Assembly (NCBI RefSeq): GCF_900169505.1
Contig: NZ_LT827021.1
Location: 1,612,001 to 1,676,000 of the forward strand
Origin: Arabiibacter massiliensis
GTDB taxonomy: Bacteria > Actinomycetota > Coriobacteriia > Coriobacteriales > Eggerthellaceae
DNA length: 64,000 nt
Direction of reading: 5' to 3'
Part shown: positions 17,322 through 29,400 of the stretch, one piece after another
Position numbering within the stretch: position 1 is the first letter of the stretch
Layout: each line of letters starts with the position of its first letter
Notes under the pieces: generated by a model
Database searches by the model: none
What the model was told of the DNA's origin: nothing
Seen by the model: the letters and a program-made list of their open reading frames with translations, nothing else
Position numbers and translations under genes: made by a program

Positions 17322-18178
17322 TTCGCCTCACCCCGCTTCTTTATCTGGTTGAACAGCATGGTGATGCCGAGGATGAACACGAACAGCACCACACCGGTGG
17401 CCACGAGCGCGCCGCGGTGCAGGTCGGCGGCGTAGCCCATCTCCATCACGATGTTCGCCGTCATGGTGCGCACGCCGGCGAAGATGCTCTCGGGGATGAC
17501 GGGCTGGTTGCCGGCTACCATGATCACGGCCATGGTCTCGCCGATGGCACGCCCCACGCCCAGAACGACGCCCGCCATGATGCCGCTGGCGGCGGCGGGC
17601 ACGATGACGCGGAACACCGAGCGCTCGTGGTCGGCACCGAGCGCCAACGCACCCTCGTAGTATTTCTTCGGCACGGCGTCGAGCGCGCTCTGCGCCACCG
17701 TGATGATGGTGGGTAGGATCATGATGCCCAGAAGCACAGCTGCCGCCAGAAGCGACTGGCCGCGTCCGGGCATGGTATCGCGGATGAGGGGCACCATGAC
17801 CACCAGGCCGAAAAAGCCGTACACCACCGACGGGATGCCCGCCAGAAGTTCCACGCCGGGCTTGAGCACCGCCGCCACGCGACCGCTCGCGAACCGCGAC
17901 AGAAAGATGGCGGTGAGCAGCCCCGTAGGCACGCCCACCACGATGGCGCCGGCCGTGACGTAGATGCTGCCGATGATCATGGGGAAGATGCCGTACAGGT
18001 CGTTGGCCGGGCGCCATGTGGTGCCGAACAGGAAGTCGGGCAGCCCGATCTGCGCCATAGCCGGCACGCCGTTCGCGAACAGGAACACGCAGATAAGCGC
18101 CACCGCGAGGATGGATATCCCCGCGGCACCCGCGAACAGCGCCCGCGCGAGGCCTTCTTTGATGTGTACTTTGGTCAT
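17318..18178 (-). CDS. pstC: Phosphate ABC transporter permease PstC
   Basis: Partner permease of PstA in the phosphate importer. The 286 residues have six predicted membrane helices (first ISILAVALICVFLFANGVPA), a periplasmic loop with PDFLFGTTWRP typical of PstC, GIPSVVYGFFGLVV, and the EAA loop at YYEGALALGADHERSVFRVI. The ATG at 18178 follows AGGAAAGG. It lies downstream of pstS across a spacer with a dispersed repeat, and overlaps pstA by four bases. Confidence 0.95.
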   Translation of the reverse strand: MTKVHIKEGLARALFAGAAGISILAVALICVFLFANGVPAMAQIGLPDFLFGTTWRPANDLYGIFPMIIGSIYVTAGAIVVGVPTGLLTAIFLSRFASGRVAAVLKPGVELLAGIPSVVYGFFGLVVMVPLIRDTMPGRGQSLLAAAVLLGIMILPTIITVAQSALDAVPKKYYEGALALGADHERSVFRVIVPAAASGIMAGVVLGVGRAIGETMAVIMVAGNQPVIPESIFAGVRTMTANIVMEMGYAADLHRGALVATGVVLFVFILGITMLFNQIKKRGEAK

Positions 18179-18225
18179 GATGCCTTTCCTGATAAGAATG
18201 GTGTCGCGCTTCGCGCGCCTTGGAA

Positions 18226-18308
18226 GGATCCTTCGGCAACGCTCCCTTACGGTCGCTGCTCAGGATGACGATCTGCTCTGCGTTATCCTGAGCGAGCGCA
18301 GCCGCGAA
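18226..18308. repeat. Family A repeat copy plus a partial inverted copy
   Basis: A full copy at 18226-18269 (ggatccttcggcaacgctcc ... ctcaggatgac) is followed at 18283-18308 by a partial copy in the opposite sense (ttatcctgagcgagcgcagc). Both lie in the pstS-pstC spacer and could form a long hairpin that lowers expression downstream of pstS. Confidence 0.7.
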
Positions 18309-18316
18309 ACTGCCTT

Positions 18317-19225
18317 TTACGCCAGCGCGTCTTCCCAGGTGACGAGCTCGCCGGTGTAGATGGCCTTCACCTGGTCGCTCGTGAGTCCGTCCACGCTCGC
18401 GGCCGCGTTCACGATAACCGCGATGCCGTCCTGGGCGATGACCGTGGGCTTCACGCCGGCGGCCGTCTCGGAGTCCTTGAGCTCGCGCGACGCCATGCCG
18501 ATGTCGCAGGTGCCCTCGACGGCCATGTTCACGCCGGTGGTGGAGTCGGACTGGTTGACCTCGATGGCTACGTCGGGGTTGAGGGCCTTGTACGCCTCGG
18601 CCAGCTTCTCCATGACGGGAGTCACCGACGACGAGCCGGCCGCCACGATCTTGCCGCTCTTGCCGGAAGCCGCGTAGGCGGCGCCTTCCCCAACGGCGAT
18701 GTAGCCGTTCTCCTCGACGATCTTCTGGCCGTCGGCGCTCATGATGAAGCTTACGAAGTCCTGCGCCACCTCGGACAGGCCGTCCTTCGTCACGATGTTG
18801 AACGGGCGCGCGATCTTGTACTCGCCGCTCTTCACATTGTCGGCTGTGGGCTGCACGCCGTCGATGTCGAGCGCCTTCACCGTGTCGTTGAGCGAGCCGA
18901 GCGAGATGTAGCCGATGGCGTTCTCATCGCTCGCCACGCTGGTCATCATCACCGACGTCGAGTTCGTGATGGCGGCCGACATGGTAGTCATGTCCACCTT
19001 CTCACCGCTGGCATCCTTCTCCTCGATGCCGAACAGCTCGACGAACGCGCCGCGCGTACCGGAGCCGTCCTCGCGCGAATACACCGACACCTCGCCGGAG
19101 GGCGATGCGACCCCCGCCCCGCCGTCGCTCGCGGAGGCGGCACCGCCCGAGGCGCAGCCGAACATGCCGAACAAACCGAGAGCGAGCACCGTCGCCCCCG
19201 CCGCCATCGTCAAACGCTTCTTCAT
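18317..19225 (-). CDS. pstS: Phosphate-binding lipoprotein PstS, apparently circularly permuted
   Basis: Surface lipoprotein that captures phosphate for PstCAB. The 302 residues start with a signal and lipobox (GLFGMFGC24). The domain order is unusual. Residues 44-178 (VYSREDGSGTRGAFVELFG ... GQKIVEENGYIAV) correspond to the C-terminal half of ordinary PstS. Residues 190-302 (GKIVAAGSSSVTPVMEKLAE ... VKAIYTGELVTWEDAL) correspond to the N-terminal half. They are joined by a short Gly/Ala/Ser linker. Each half occurs once, so this is permutation and not duplication. Phosphate-binding motifs in both halves are kept. The ATG at 19225 has AAAGGTGG upstream. It heads the pst operon. Confidence 0.88.
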   Translation of the reverse strand: MKKRLTMAAGATVLALGLFGMFGCASGGAASASDGGAGVASPSGEVSVYSREDGSGTRGAFVELFGIEEKDASGEKVDMTTMSAAITNSTSVMMTSVASDENAIGYISLGSLNDTVKALDIDGVQPTADNVKSGEYKIARPFNIVTKDGLSEVAQDFVSFIMSADGQKIVEENGYIAVGEGAAYAASGKSGKIVAAGSSSVTPVMEKLAEAYKALNPDVAIEVNQSDSTTGVNMAVEGTCDIGMASRELKDSETAAGVKPTVIAQDGIAVIVNAAASVDGLTSDQVKAIYTGELVTWEDALA

Positions 19226-19337
19226 GATCCACCTTTCCCGTATGCGCGCATCAGGCGCATGCCTTATCCGAAGGACGGGCCGCAAGCCCGTTGCAGGAAC
19301 ATGATGGGCAACAACCATCAAAGAAGTGTCGGATGCT

Positions 19338-19354
19338 GGTCAAAACTGGGTAAA
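19338..19354 (-). promoter_or_regulatory. Possible PHO-box-like direct repeats upstream of pstS
   Basis: On the minus strand TTTACC and TTGACC occur 11 bases apart, the spacing of PhoP/PhoB direct repeats in Gram-positive bacteria. Only two units are visible and the -10 is unclear, so this is a weak candidate about 110 bases upstream of the pstS start. Confidence 0.3.
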
Positions 19355-19500
19355 TTCTGGCGTTTCCCCTGTTCGTTCAACTATCAGCCGCCTCCACCAT
19401 TTGAAGGGGCTTTCGCGGTACAATACTGGGCGCAGAAAAGCCCGGCGAACGCGCGGGCTGGGGAGGATCAGGGGAGATCGCGAAAGGACGTCACGTCATC

Positions 19501-19713
19501 ATGAAGCTTTCCGCACGCAATCTGCTGAAGGGGACCATCACCGCCATCCATCCGGGCGCGGTGAACGCCATCGTCATCATGGAGATCGAAGGCGGCCAGA
19601 CCATCACGTCTACCATCTCGATGGGCTCGCTCAAGGAGCTGCAGCTGGAGGTGGGCAAGGAGGCCTACGCCGTGTTCAAGGCCTCGAGCGTCATCATCGG
19701 CGTGGACGATTAG
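19501..19713 (+). CDS. Molybdopterin-binding (Mop/TOBE domain) protein
   Basis: A single TOBE/Mop domain of 70 residues: MKLSARNLLKGTITAIHPGA, then VNAIVIMEIEGGQTITSTIS and the closing AYAVFKASSVIIGVDD. Such stand-alone Mop proteins bind molybdate or tungstate oxyanions and act in storage or homeostasis. The ATG lies directly after a ggagatcgcgaaaggacg leader with a good ribosome-binding site. It is transcribed divergently from pstS, with a possible TACAAT -10 at 19419, and ends at a bidirectional terminator. Confidence 0.9.
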   Translation: MKLSARNLLKGTITAIHPGAVNAIVIMEIEGGQTITSTISMGSLKELQLEVGKEAYAVFKASSVIIGVDD

Positions 19714-19756
19714 GGGAGCCGGGCGGCGGCGAGGGCAGAGCCCTCGCCCTACGTGA

Positions 19757-19783
19757 AAACGGGGGCGCGACGCGCCCCCGTTT
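19757..19783. terminator. Bidirectional terminator between the Mop gene and the 220-residue membrane protein gene
   Basis: Stem aaacgggggcg/cgcccccgttt with a cgacg loop, followed by tttccttt on the plus strand and preceded by a run of A that gives T on the minus strand. It separates convergent genes ending at 19713 and 19793. Confidence 0.8.
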
Positions 19784-19792
19784 CCTTTGCTG

Positions 19793-20455
19793 CTATGCGG
19801 CGGCTTGCTGGAGCCGGGCCAGAATGGCGGCCAGCTCCTCCGGCGTCTCGAAGGCGTGCTCCTCCTTCGTCTTCACCACCACCACTTCGCCCTTCCACTC
19901 CTTGGGCTCCACGGGGGGCTCCTCGCCATCGGCCGGCTCGGCCGCCGTCTCCGTCAGAGGGACGGTCTCGGCTGCGGCCAGGGGCGTCGTAGGCGCCGCC
20001 TCGGAGACGTCGGGCGCCTGGCTCTCAGCCGGGGCTTCGAGCTGCGCCTCCTCGTCGCGCTGCTCGGCATCGAACTTCTCGGTGCGCACGAGGTACTTCA
20101 CGTCGAACTCATCCAAGTCGGGCTCGTCGGCACGCGTGAAATCGTACTTCAGGTTGTACAGCACGGCGGCGATGTCGTCCTGCGTGGGCTCCTCGCCTTG
20201 GAAGGCCAGCAGCCCCGCCTCGGAGTTGAACAGCGCGCGGTCGGACACGTACACCGTGCGCACGCGCTGCCGACGCTTCTTCTCGGCGAAGTGGATGCCC
20301 GTCGAAAGGCCGATGACCAGGGCCCAGTACACGATGGCAAGCACCAGGTCGAAGGGGTCGTCCACGAAGTTGAACCCCAGGTAGTACCACAGCCAGAGGA
20401 ACGCGCCCGCGGCAACGGCCAGCACCGCCATGATGATCCAGTTGCTCTTCTTCAT
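19793..20455 (-). CDS. Two-helix membrane protein with acidic cytoplasmic tail
   Basis: No family recognised. The 220 residues have two hydrophobic helices (WIIMAVLAVAAGAFLWLWYY and VLAIVYWALVIGLSTGIHF), a basic loop KKRRQRVR, then a compact region YVSDRALFNSEAGLLAFQGE and a long Glu/Ala/Pro-rich segment ending in EHAFETPEELAAILARLQQA. Its ATG is one base from the stop of the 3,581-residue surface protein, so the two are almost certainly co-transcribed and may act together, for instance in anchoring or export. That role is inference only. Confidence 0.65.
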   Translation of the reverse strand: MKKSNWIIMAVLAVAAGAFLWLWYYLGFNFVDDPFDLVLAIVYWALVIGLSTGIHFAEKKRRQRVRTVYVSDRALFNSEAGLLAFQGEEPTQDDIAAVLYNLKYDFTRADEPDLDEFDVKYLVRTEKFDAEQRDEEAQLEAPAESQAPDVSEAAPTTPLAAAETVPLTETAAEPADGEEPPVEPKEWKGEVVVVKTKEEHAFETPEELAAILARLQQAAA

Positions 20456-20456
20456 G

Positions 20457-23400
20457 CTAGGCCTCCTTCCCTTCCGTCGCGAAGGGCGCGGCGGGAGCCG
20501 CCGCGTCGGCGGTTTCGTCCTCGATGCCCAGTACGTCGTTCTCGAAGCCCTTCAGCTTGTGCGTGAAGTTCATGCGGCGCACGAGCACTGCCGCGCCGTA
20601 GACCAGCGTGACGATGATGCCCAGGATGAGGTACCAGTGCACCCAGCAGTTCACCCGGTCGTAGCCCGCGAGCGGGTTGCCGTTGTCGTCGATGACCTGC
20701 TCCTCGGGCGCGGCCTCGGGGCCGGCCAGCGGCGTCACGGCGTCCTCAAGCGCGTTGATGACGTCCGCCACCACCGGAGGCGTGGCCTCCGGAATCACCC
20801 CAGGAGGCGTCGGCGTCGTCGGCGTCGTCGGCGTCGCAGGCGTCGGGGTTGCCGGCGGGGTCGTGGGCGTCGGCGGCGTCACCGGTGTTGCCGGCACGGC
20901 CGCAGACGTGTACACCGCCGTGTACACCGCATTACCGGTCACCGTAGGAACCGCAGTGCCGGCGTACACGGTGCCGTCCTCGGCGCGCCATCCGGCGAAC
21001 GTGTAGCGCAGGCCGTCCTCGTCGGCGCGCGTCGGATCGGCGGGAGCGTTCACCGCATCGCCGTAGCCGTACGTGCCCGTGCCGAGCTCGGTATCGTTGT
21101 AGTCCACGAAGCGCACCACGTACTCGGCGGCCTCGAATGTCCAGTCGCCCGTGATGGTGACGTTGCCCTCCACCGTGAAGTCGCCCGTACTCCAGCCGCC
21201 GAACGTCCAGGTGCCCGTGGCGTCGCTCACCTGCGTGCCGGCGGCGAACTGGGTGTCAACCGTGAACGCGTCGCCGTAGGCGAACGTGCCGCCGACCGGG
21301 ATGACCGCCGTCGCGGGCGGGTTCGTCCAGTTGTACACCACCGTGTACTCGGCAGCCTCGTACGTCCAGCCGCCGGTCAGCACCACGTCGGCATCGCCCA
21401 TGACGCCGGCGTTCGGGTCGGTCCACCCGCTGAAGGTGTAGACGCCGGTGGCATCCGTCACCTGGTAGCCGTTGTAATAGGCGGCGTCGGCCGCGTAGGG
21501 CTGACCCTTCACCAGGCCGCCCAGCGAAGCGGGAAGCTGCGCGCCCGCAGGCACGGTGCCCGTCCACTCGTAGCTCACCTGATGCTGCGCCACCGCCACC
21601 GGCTCGTAGCTCCAAGCGCCGGTGATGGTCACGTCGGCGTCGCCCATCGTCTGCTGGCCCGTCTGGCTCCAGCCGCTGAAGATATAGCGACCGTCCACGT
21701 TGCCGAAGGCGTCGGTATGGTCAACCGTCATGCCCGCGGCGAACGCGTTGTCAACCGTATAGGTCTGGCCCTTCACCAGGCCCTCGATGCCGCTGGGAAG
21801 CTGCACGCCAGCAGGAACGTTCCGGGTGCCCCAATCGTAGCCGACCGCATGCTTTGCCACATCAACCTGCGCGTAGCTCCACGCGCCGGCCACCGTGACA
21901 TCGACGTCGCCCATGGTTCCATTGTTCGGGTCGGTCCAGCCCTGGAACGTCCAGATGCCGTCCACGTTGCCGTACTGATCGAGGTGATCCACCGTCATGC
22001 CGGGGGCATAGGCGGTATCGATCTGGTACGACTGGCCCTTCACCAGGTTGCTGATTGCGGCCGGAAGCGCTTGCTCATACGCGCCGTCAGGCACGTCGCC
22101 CGTCCATACGTAGTTCACGTTGCGCTTCACCACGTCCACCGACTCGTACGTCCACGAACCGGAGACGGTCACGCCGCCTTCCGCCATCGTGCCCTCATGG
22201 GGATCGTTCCAGCCCTGGAACGTCCAGGTGCCGTCCACGTTGCCGTACTGGTCGAGGTGGTCCACCTTCGTCTCGCCCGCCACGAACGTGGTGTCGACGG
22301 TATACCCCTGGCCCTTTACATAGGTGGCGGAATCCGTCGGCAGAGCCCGCTCGTAGTCGCCGTCGGGGGCGTTCGTCCACACGTACGTCACGCCGTAAGC
22401 GGGCACGTCCTGAGGCACGAGCGTCCAAGCGCCGGTGATGACCACGTCGGCATCGCCCATCGCCTGCTGGCCCGTCTGGCTCCAGCCGCTGAAGGTGTAG
22501 ATGCCATCCACGTTGCCGTACTGATCGTAGTGCGGAACGCTCGTCTCACTCGTGAACTTCGCGTCCACCGTATAGGTCTGGCCCTTCACCAGGCCGTCCA
22601 CAGCAGCGGGAAGCTCCGCGCCGGCGGGCACGTCGCCCGTCCACTCGTAGCTCACCTGATGCTGGGCCACCGCAACCGACTCGTAAGCCCACGAGCCGGT
22701 CAGGGTCACGCCGCCTTCGAGCATGACGCCCGCGCCCGGATCGTTCCAGCCGCTGAACGTCCAGCGGCCGTTCACGTTGCCGTACGCGTCGGTGCTCTCC
22801 ACCGTCGTCCCCTGGGCGAAGGTCGTATCAACCGGATAGCCCTCGCCCTTGACGTAAGCGTTGGGGTTCGTGGGCAGCGACTGGACGTAGGCACCCGTGG
22901 GCGCACCCGTCCATTCGTACCTCACGCCGTAGGTTTGCACGTCCTCGCTTTGATACGTCCACGTGCCGGTGATCGTCACGTCAGCGTCGCCCATGGTTCC
23001 GTTGTTCGGGTCGATCCACCCGTTGAAGGTATACGTACCCGTCACGTTGCCGTACTGGTCGACCGTGTTCACCGGCTGGTAGACGGTGGGATCGACCGTG
23101 TACGGCTGACCCTTCACCAGGCCCTCGACGCCTGCGGGCAGCGAGTACGCAGCCAAGATCTCGGGAGCGGCCTGGCCCCAGTCGTATTTCACCTGATGCG
23201 TCGGAACCGCTATCTCCTCATAGGCCCACGCGCCCGTCACCGTGACGTCGGCTTCGCCCATGGTGCCAGCGTTCGGATCGCTCCAGCCCTGGAACGTCCA
23301 GGTGCCGTCCACGTTGCCGTACTGGTCGAGATGGTCCACCGTCATGCCGGGGGCGTAGGCGGTGTCGATGTCGTAGGGCTGATTCTTCACCAGGTCGCGG

Positions 23401-26400
23401 ATGGCGGCGGGGAGCGTTGGGGCGTAGGCGCCGCCCGGAACGTCGCCCGTCCACTCGTAGTTCACCTGATGCTTCGCCACCTCGGCCGCCTCGTAGCTCC
23501 ACGAGCCGGAAACCGTCACATCGGCCTCGCCCATGATTCCGTTGTTCGGGTCGGTCCAACCCTCGAACGTCCAGGTGCCGTCCACGTTGCCGTAGGCGTC
23601 CTTATGATCCACGGTGTAGCCCGCGGCATAGGTGGCGTCAACCGCGTAGCCCTGGCCCTTCACATACTGCGCGCCATCCACCGGCAGGGTCTGCTCGTAT
23701 TCGCCGTCGGGCGCGTTCACCCAGACGTAGGCAACGCCATGCGCAGGCACCGCCACGTCGCTGTAGCTCCACGAGCCGGTGATGACCACGTCGGTGTCGC
23801 CCACGGTGCCGCCAGCGGGATCGTTCCAACCGCTGAACGTGTAGCGGCCGTTCACGTTGCCGAACTCGTCATGCGTCTCGATGACGGTCTCATTAGTATA
23901 GGTGCCGTCCACCTCGTAGCCCTGGCCCTTCACCAGGCCGCTCACGGAAGCGGGCAGCTGCGCGTCGGCCGGCACGTCCTGAGTGCCCCAGTCGTAGCTC
24001 ACCGTGCGCTTGGCCACGTCCACCGGCGCGTAGGTCCACGAGCCCGTAACGGTCACGCCGCCCTCCACCATGACGCCGCCGTGCGCGTCGTTCCAGCCGC
24101 CGAACGTCCAGGTGCCGTTCACGTTGCCGTACGCGTCGTAGGTGTTCACAGGCTGGTACTCCGTGGCGTCCAGCGGGTAGTTCTGGCCGCGCACGTAGGT
24201 TCCGCTGTCCACGGGCAGCTGGTAGACGGCGGCCACTTCGACGGCCACATCGCCCCAGTCGTAGGTGACGCCGTAAGCGGGCACCTCGACCGGCGTGAAG
24301 CTCCACGAACCGGTGATGGTCACGTCGGACGTGCCCATGACGCCCACGCCCGGATCGTTCCAGCCGCTGAACGTGTAGTAACCGTTCAGGTTATGGTAGG
24401 CATCGAACGCATCGATGCGCGTGCCGGCGGCGTACTCGGCGTCAACCGGATAGGTCTGACCCGGCACGTACTGGTCGAAGTCCTGCGGCAACGTCACGCC
24501 CGCGGGGATGTTCTCCGTCCCCCAGTCGTAGGCGACGCCGTGCTTCTGAACCGGCGTGGCGGCGTAGATCCACTCGCCCGTGATGACGACGTCTCCGTCG
24601 CCCATCGTGCCGGCGTTCGGATCGTTCCAGCCGCCGAACGTCCAGACGCCCTTCACGTTGCCGTAGGCGTCGAGGTCGTTGATGGTGGAGGCGTTCGTGA
24701 ACGTAGTGTCCACCGGATACGTCTGGCCGGGCACGTAGGCGTTCGCGTCGATGGGCAGCACCGGGGCGTTCTGGCCCGTGGGTGCTCCCGTCCACTCGTA
24801 GGAGACGTTGTGGGCGTCCACGTCCTGAGAGGCGTAGCTCCACGCGCCCTCGATGGTCGCGCCGCCTTCCACCATGACGCCCGCATGCGCGTCATGCCAG
24901 CCGAGGAACGTCCAGGTGCCGTCCACGTTGCCGTACTGGTCGAGGTGATCCACGGTGTCGCCCGCCACGAACGTGGCATCAACCGGGTAGCCCTGGCCCT
25001 TCACATACGTATTGGGATCGGTGGGCAGCGTCTGCTCGTAATCGCCATCAGGCGCGTTCGTCCACTCGTAGGTGACGCCGTAAGCGGGCACGTCCTGAGG
25101 CACGAGCGTCCAGGTGCCGGTGATGGTCACGTCGGCATCGCCCATCGTCTGCGTGCCGGTCTGGCTCCAGCCGCCGAATGTGTAATGGCCGTCCACGTTG
25201 CCGTATTGATCGAGATGAGGAATGCTCGTCTCGCTCGTGAACTGCGCGTCCACGTTGTAGTCCTGGCCGTTCACCAGGCCCGTTATGGGTTGCGGAAGCG
25301 TCTGTGCGTAATCGCCCTCGGGCACGTCGCCCGTCCACTCGTAAGTCACCTTGTGCTGGGCGACCACCACGGACTCGAATGTCCACGTGCCCTTGATGAC
25401 CACGCCGCCTTCGACCATCGTGCCGCTCGTGTTCTCATCGGTCCAACCGCTGAACGTGTAGCGGCCGTTCACGTTGTTGTAAGCGTCATGCGTCTCGATG
25501 ACGGTTTCGCTCGTGTAGGCGGTATCGATGTCAGCCCGATAGTCCTGGTTCAACGTGTAGTACGTATCGTTCACCGGCAGCGTCTCGCCGGCCGGCACCG
25601 GGCCGTCCCACTCGTAGGTCACGCGCGCCTGGGGGATGGTGTTCTCCGTATGCGTCCACGTGCCCGTGATGGTGCGCGAGCCCGTCACCGTGAAGTCGCC
25701 CGTGTCCCAACCGCTGAAGGTGTAGACGTCGGTCACGTTGCCGAATTCATCCGTCAGCTCGACGCGCGTGTCCGCCGTATACTCCGTGTCCACGGTGAAA
25801 GCGTCGCCATGGTCGAACGTGCCGCCGGTGGGCAGCACCGCGTCGGCGGGTGCCTGATCGGCGTTCCACTGATACGCGACCTCATAGGAGTTCAGCGTGC
25901 CCTTGGCGTACAGCGACAGCGCGCGGCCCTCGCCGAAGAGCGCAAGATCCAGTCCATCGCCAGGCGTCACAGCGGTGCCGTCGAAGGCGGCCGCCGTGTT
26001 CCACGAAGCCTCGTAGGTATAGCCTTCCGGCGTGGGCAGGGCCTGCGCGGAAAGGTCGGAGATGAGGCCCATGCCGGCGGGCAGCAGGCTCGTGCCGCCG
26101 TCGACGTTCGCGACGGGAACGGTACCCACCTGGGCGAGCTCCGGCAGCGCCTGCTCGGTTCCGCCGGTCACGTCGAAGTAGCTCACCGTGTACTTGGGCG
26201 TGAGGTAGATGTCCACCGTGCTGTTGCCGGCCACGTTGGACAGCGTTGCGCCGGAGCCTCCAGCCACGGCGTCGCCGCCGTCGGAGCGCACGACCTTGTT
26301 CAGCACCCAGTCGGCGCTGCTGTTCTGCACCGCGAGCGACACGAAGTTCTCCGCCTGCCACGCGAAGTACAGCTGCTCGGTCACGCTGCGCGACGTACCC

Positions 26401-29400
26401 TGATAGCGGGTGATCGCGTTGCCCGTCAGCTGCGCGTGCTCGACGTTTCCGGCAGCATCAAGGTAGTGCGTACGCACCGTCACCATACCCTGGCGGATAG
26501 CCGAGTAATTCTCGCGACTGGCGTTGTTCACCGACACGTCGCCATCGGAAAGCGATCCGGACTCCACGGTAGTCGTGTAGTACACGCTTACGCGCTTCTC
26601 CGCGGCTTCGCTGTTGGTCCTATCCCAATAATAGAAGTTCTGCGTGGTGGATTGCGAGGCGCCGTCGATGCCCTTCTCCGTAGTCGTTATGGATTCGGGC
26701 ATCCAATCGAGGCGCTGAGTCGTATCGTTTTTGTCACCCAGGAAGTTATCGCCGGCCTTCACCTCGAACTTCGACGGAACGCCCTCCGGATGCACCCGGA
26801 TGAACTCGACCGTCGAAGGGTTATCGGGGTCGGCGTACTGCTGCGCAAGATAGATCGCCTCGTACACGTCGACCCAGATGGCGTAGACGGTTTTGCTCTC
26901 GTCCATCGTGAGCTCGGTAAGCGGCTCGAGGGAATTCGGGTCGGCAGACCAGCCCTTGAACGTGGCGCCGCCGTTGGAGAGGCCGTCGCCCGCGGCGAAT
27001 TCGGTGATGGTCGTGCCCTTGTCCACCTGCTGGTCGGCCGGCTTTATGCCGCGGCCGCCGTTCAGGTCGTACGTGAGCGTGGCCTGCTCGGTCCACTGGG
27101 CGTACAGCACGTCGTCCTCAGCCGTCAGCCGATACGTCGCGCCGGGGGCATAGGGCACGCCCGCGCCGTCGGCCTTGGTGTTCCAGCCGGTGAACTTGAA
27201 GTCCGTGCGCGTGAAGCCGTTCTCGGCCACCGAAACATCTCCGTCGGTGACGCCTGCGGTGGGAGTCATCGCGCCTGTGCCGTGATTGGCATCGTAGACC
27301 AGCGCGTCGGCGTCGGGCGTATAGTACAGCTTCAGCACGAGCGAGCCGTTGCCCGCCACCGTGCCGGACGCCACCGTGGTCATGCCGTTTTCGTTGAAGT
27401 TAGGCTGGTAGGTGTAGCCGGGGATGCTCAGCGCCTCGGCCTGCACCGTCGTGCCCGTGGTCGCCGCAAGCTGCAGCGGCTGGCCCACCAGCGTCGCAGT
27501 CGAGCCGTCGGCGCTTACCTTGTAGTGCTCCACCGTATAGGCGGTTCCGTCGTTGGGCGCCCACTGGGCCGTGAACACCACGCTGCGGCCCGGCATGGCG
27601 AAGGAGCCGTCGGCTTCGACGGCCACATCTTCAGTCGTCCAGCCCGCAAACGAGTAGCCCGGCTTGGCGACGATGCCCGTGTCCGCGAGGCTCTTCTGCG
27701 CTACCGTATCGCCCTTGAAATAGCTGCCGTCGACGAAATCCGCGCCCTCGCCCTGGTCGCCCGCCCTGTAGGTGACGGTGCGGGCGCCTTCAGGAGACAC
27801 GTGGTAGCGGATGGTCTCCCCGCCCTGAATGACGTGGGAATCCAAGCTGGCAAGAGGCTCCCAGCCGCCCGCGCCGTCGGACACTTCCATCCCGTAGTCC
27901 GCGTACTTGTCCTTCTCCGGCGTGAGATCGTACGCCGTGGCGGCAAGCTGCTTCAGCTCGTCTTCGCTATAGCCCGATTTGCTGTCGGAGGTGATCGTTT
28001 TCGCGTGAGCGCTCTCGGCACCCGCCGTGGACAACGCGCCCGCTTCAGTCAGCACGTAGGCAGTGCCGTTCAAATCATAGAACCACACCTCCACCGTGGC
28101 CTGGTTGGCCGTCCAGGTGCCCGTGAAGGCCACGTTCCCGGCGGGCATGGTGAAGGAGCCGTCCTCGACGGCCGCATCGCTCGTGGTCCAACCGGCGAAC
28201 GTGTAGCCGGGGGCCGTAGCGCCGGGCGCAACGTCGACCGCCGCGCCGTACTTATGATAGGAAGGCGCAGGAACCTCGCTGGCGCCTTCGGGCGTACGAT
28301 CGAACGCGTACGTTACCTCGTAGCTGTTCCGCTCGTAGTACACGTTGACAACCGTGCTGCCGTCGGCGGCGATGGTCTTCTGCTCGACTGCCTGCGCCGT
28401 AAAGCCCTCCGGAGCCGTCGCGACGGCCGCAGTCAGCTCGCCGGCGATGCCTTCCACTGTCTGATCGGGCAGCAACGGAAGATCCTGGCTGTACTCGTCG
28501 TTGTCGATGTTCTGGAACCAGTGCCTCACGGTGTAGTCGGCCGCAGCGGAGACGTAGTAGAACGTGAGCTCCTTGCCGTAGGCGTCCAGCGTGATGCTCT
28601 GGGTGCTCTCGCCCACCACTTGGTATCCGCGGATGTCGGCCGCGCTCTCCTGGATCTCCGTTCCGAAGGTCTGATTCTCCACCACCTTGTCGTCGGCCAC
28701 CGGGGTCGTCGTTCCCTCAAGGTAGTAGTGCACGGTGTAGGAGACGTCGCGGGCGATGTCGTAGTACAGCTTGAGCACCGTCGGGTTAGACGCATCGGCC
28801 GAGACCAGCGCGCTCGCTACAGAAAGATTCTCGTTGTAGAGGTATCCCTCGGGAGCCTCCTCGGCACCGTTCCACTTCACTATCTCTGTGTTGGCGAATC
28901 CCGACACGCTCGATAGACGATCAGGGGTGCTCGAGAAAGTGCCGTCGGCCTTCTGATAGTAATAGTGCACCTGCACAGGGATGGGCGTCCCGGGCTCGAC
29001 TTTCTTGGCCCACTGCGCAACGAACACCAGCTCGTTGCCCTCAGACGCATGCGCGGCAACTTCTTCGATATTCAGCACAGAGCCCGGATAGTAGGTATCG
29101 TTGCCGCCCTGCAGCTTCCAGCCGAGAAATACCTCGCCGTCCTTCGAAGGCATCGCGCCGGCAACCATGAGCTGCTTGTTGCTGACAAAATCGTAGGTAG
29201 CGGAATCCGTCGGAGCGTTTGTCCCGCCGTTCGCATCGTACTTCACCTGGTACTGAATGAGCGAGGCGCTGATATCGAGTGTCTGCAGCGGATTACCCGA
29301 TCCCAGAGGAGGCACCATGCAGTAAAGCCAGCCGTCCCTTTCCTTCAACGAAGGTTTTTCGCCATTGAGCAGGATCTGCAGGTTCTCATAGCCCGCCTCA

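Noticed and set aside
20430..28916. Plus-strand open frame of 2,828 codons opposite the giant surface gene
   Set aside because: It mirrors the repeat gene and is Arg/His-rich with no recognisable domains; an artefact of codon bias.
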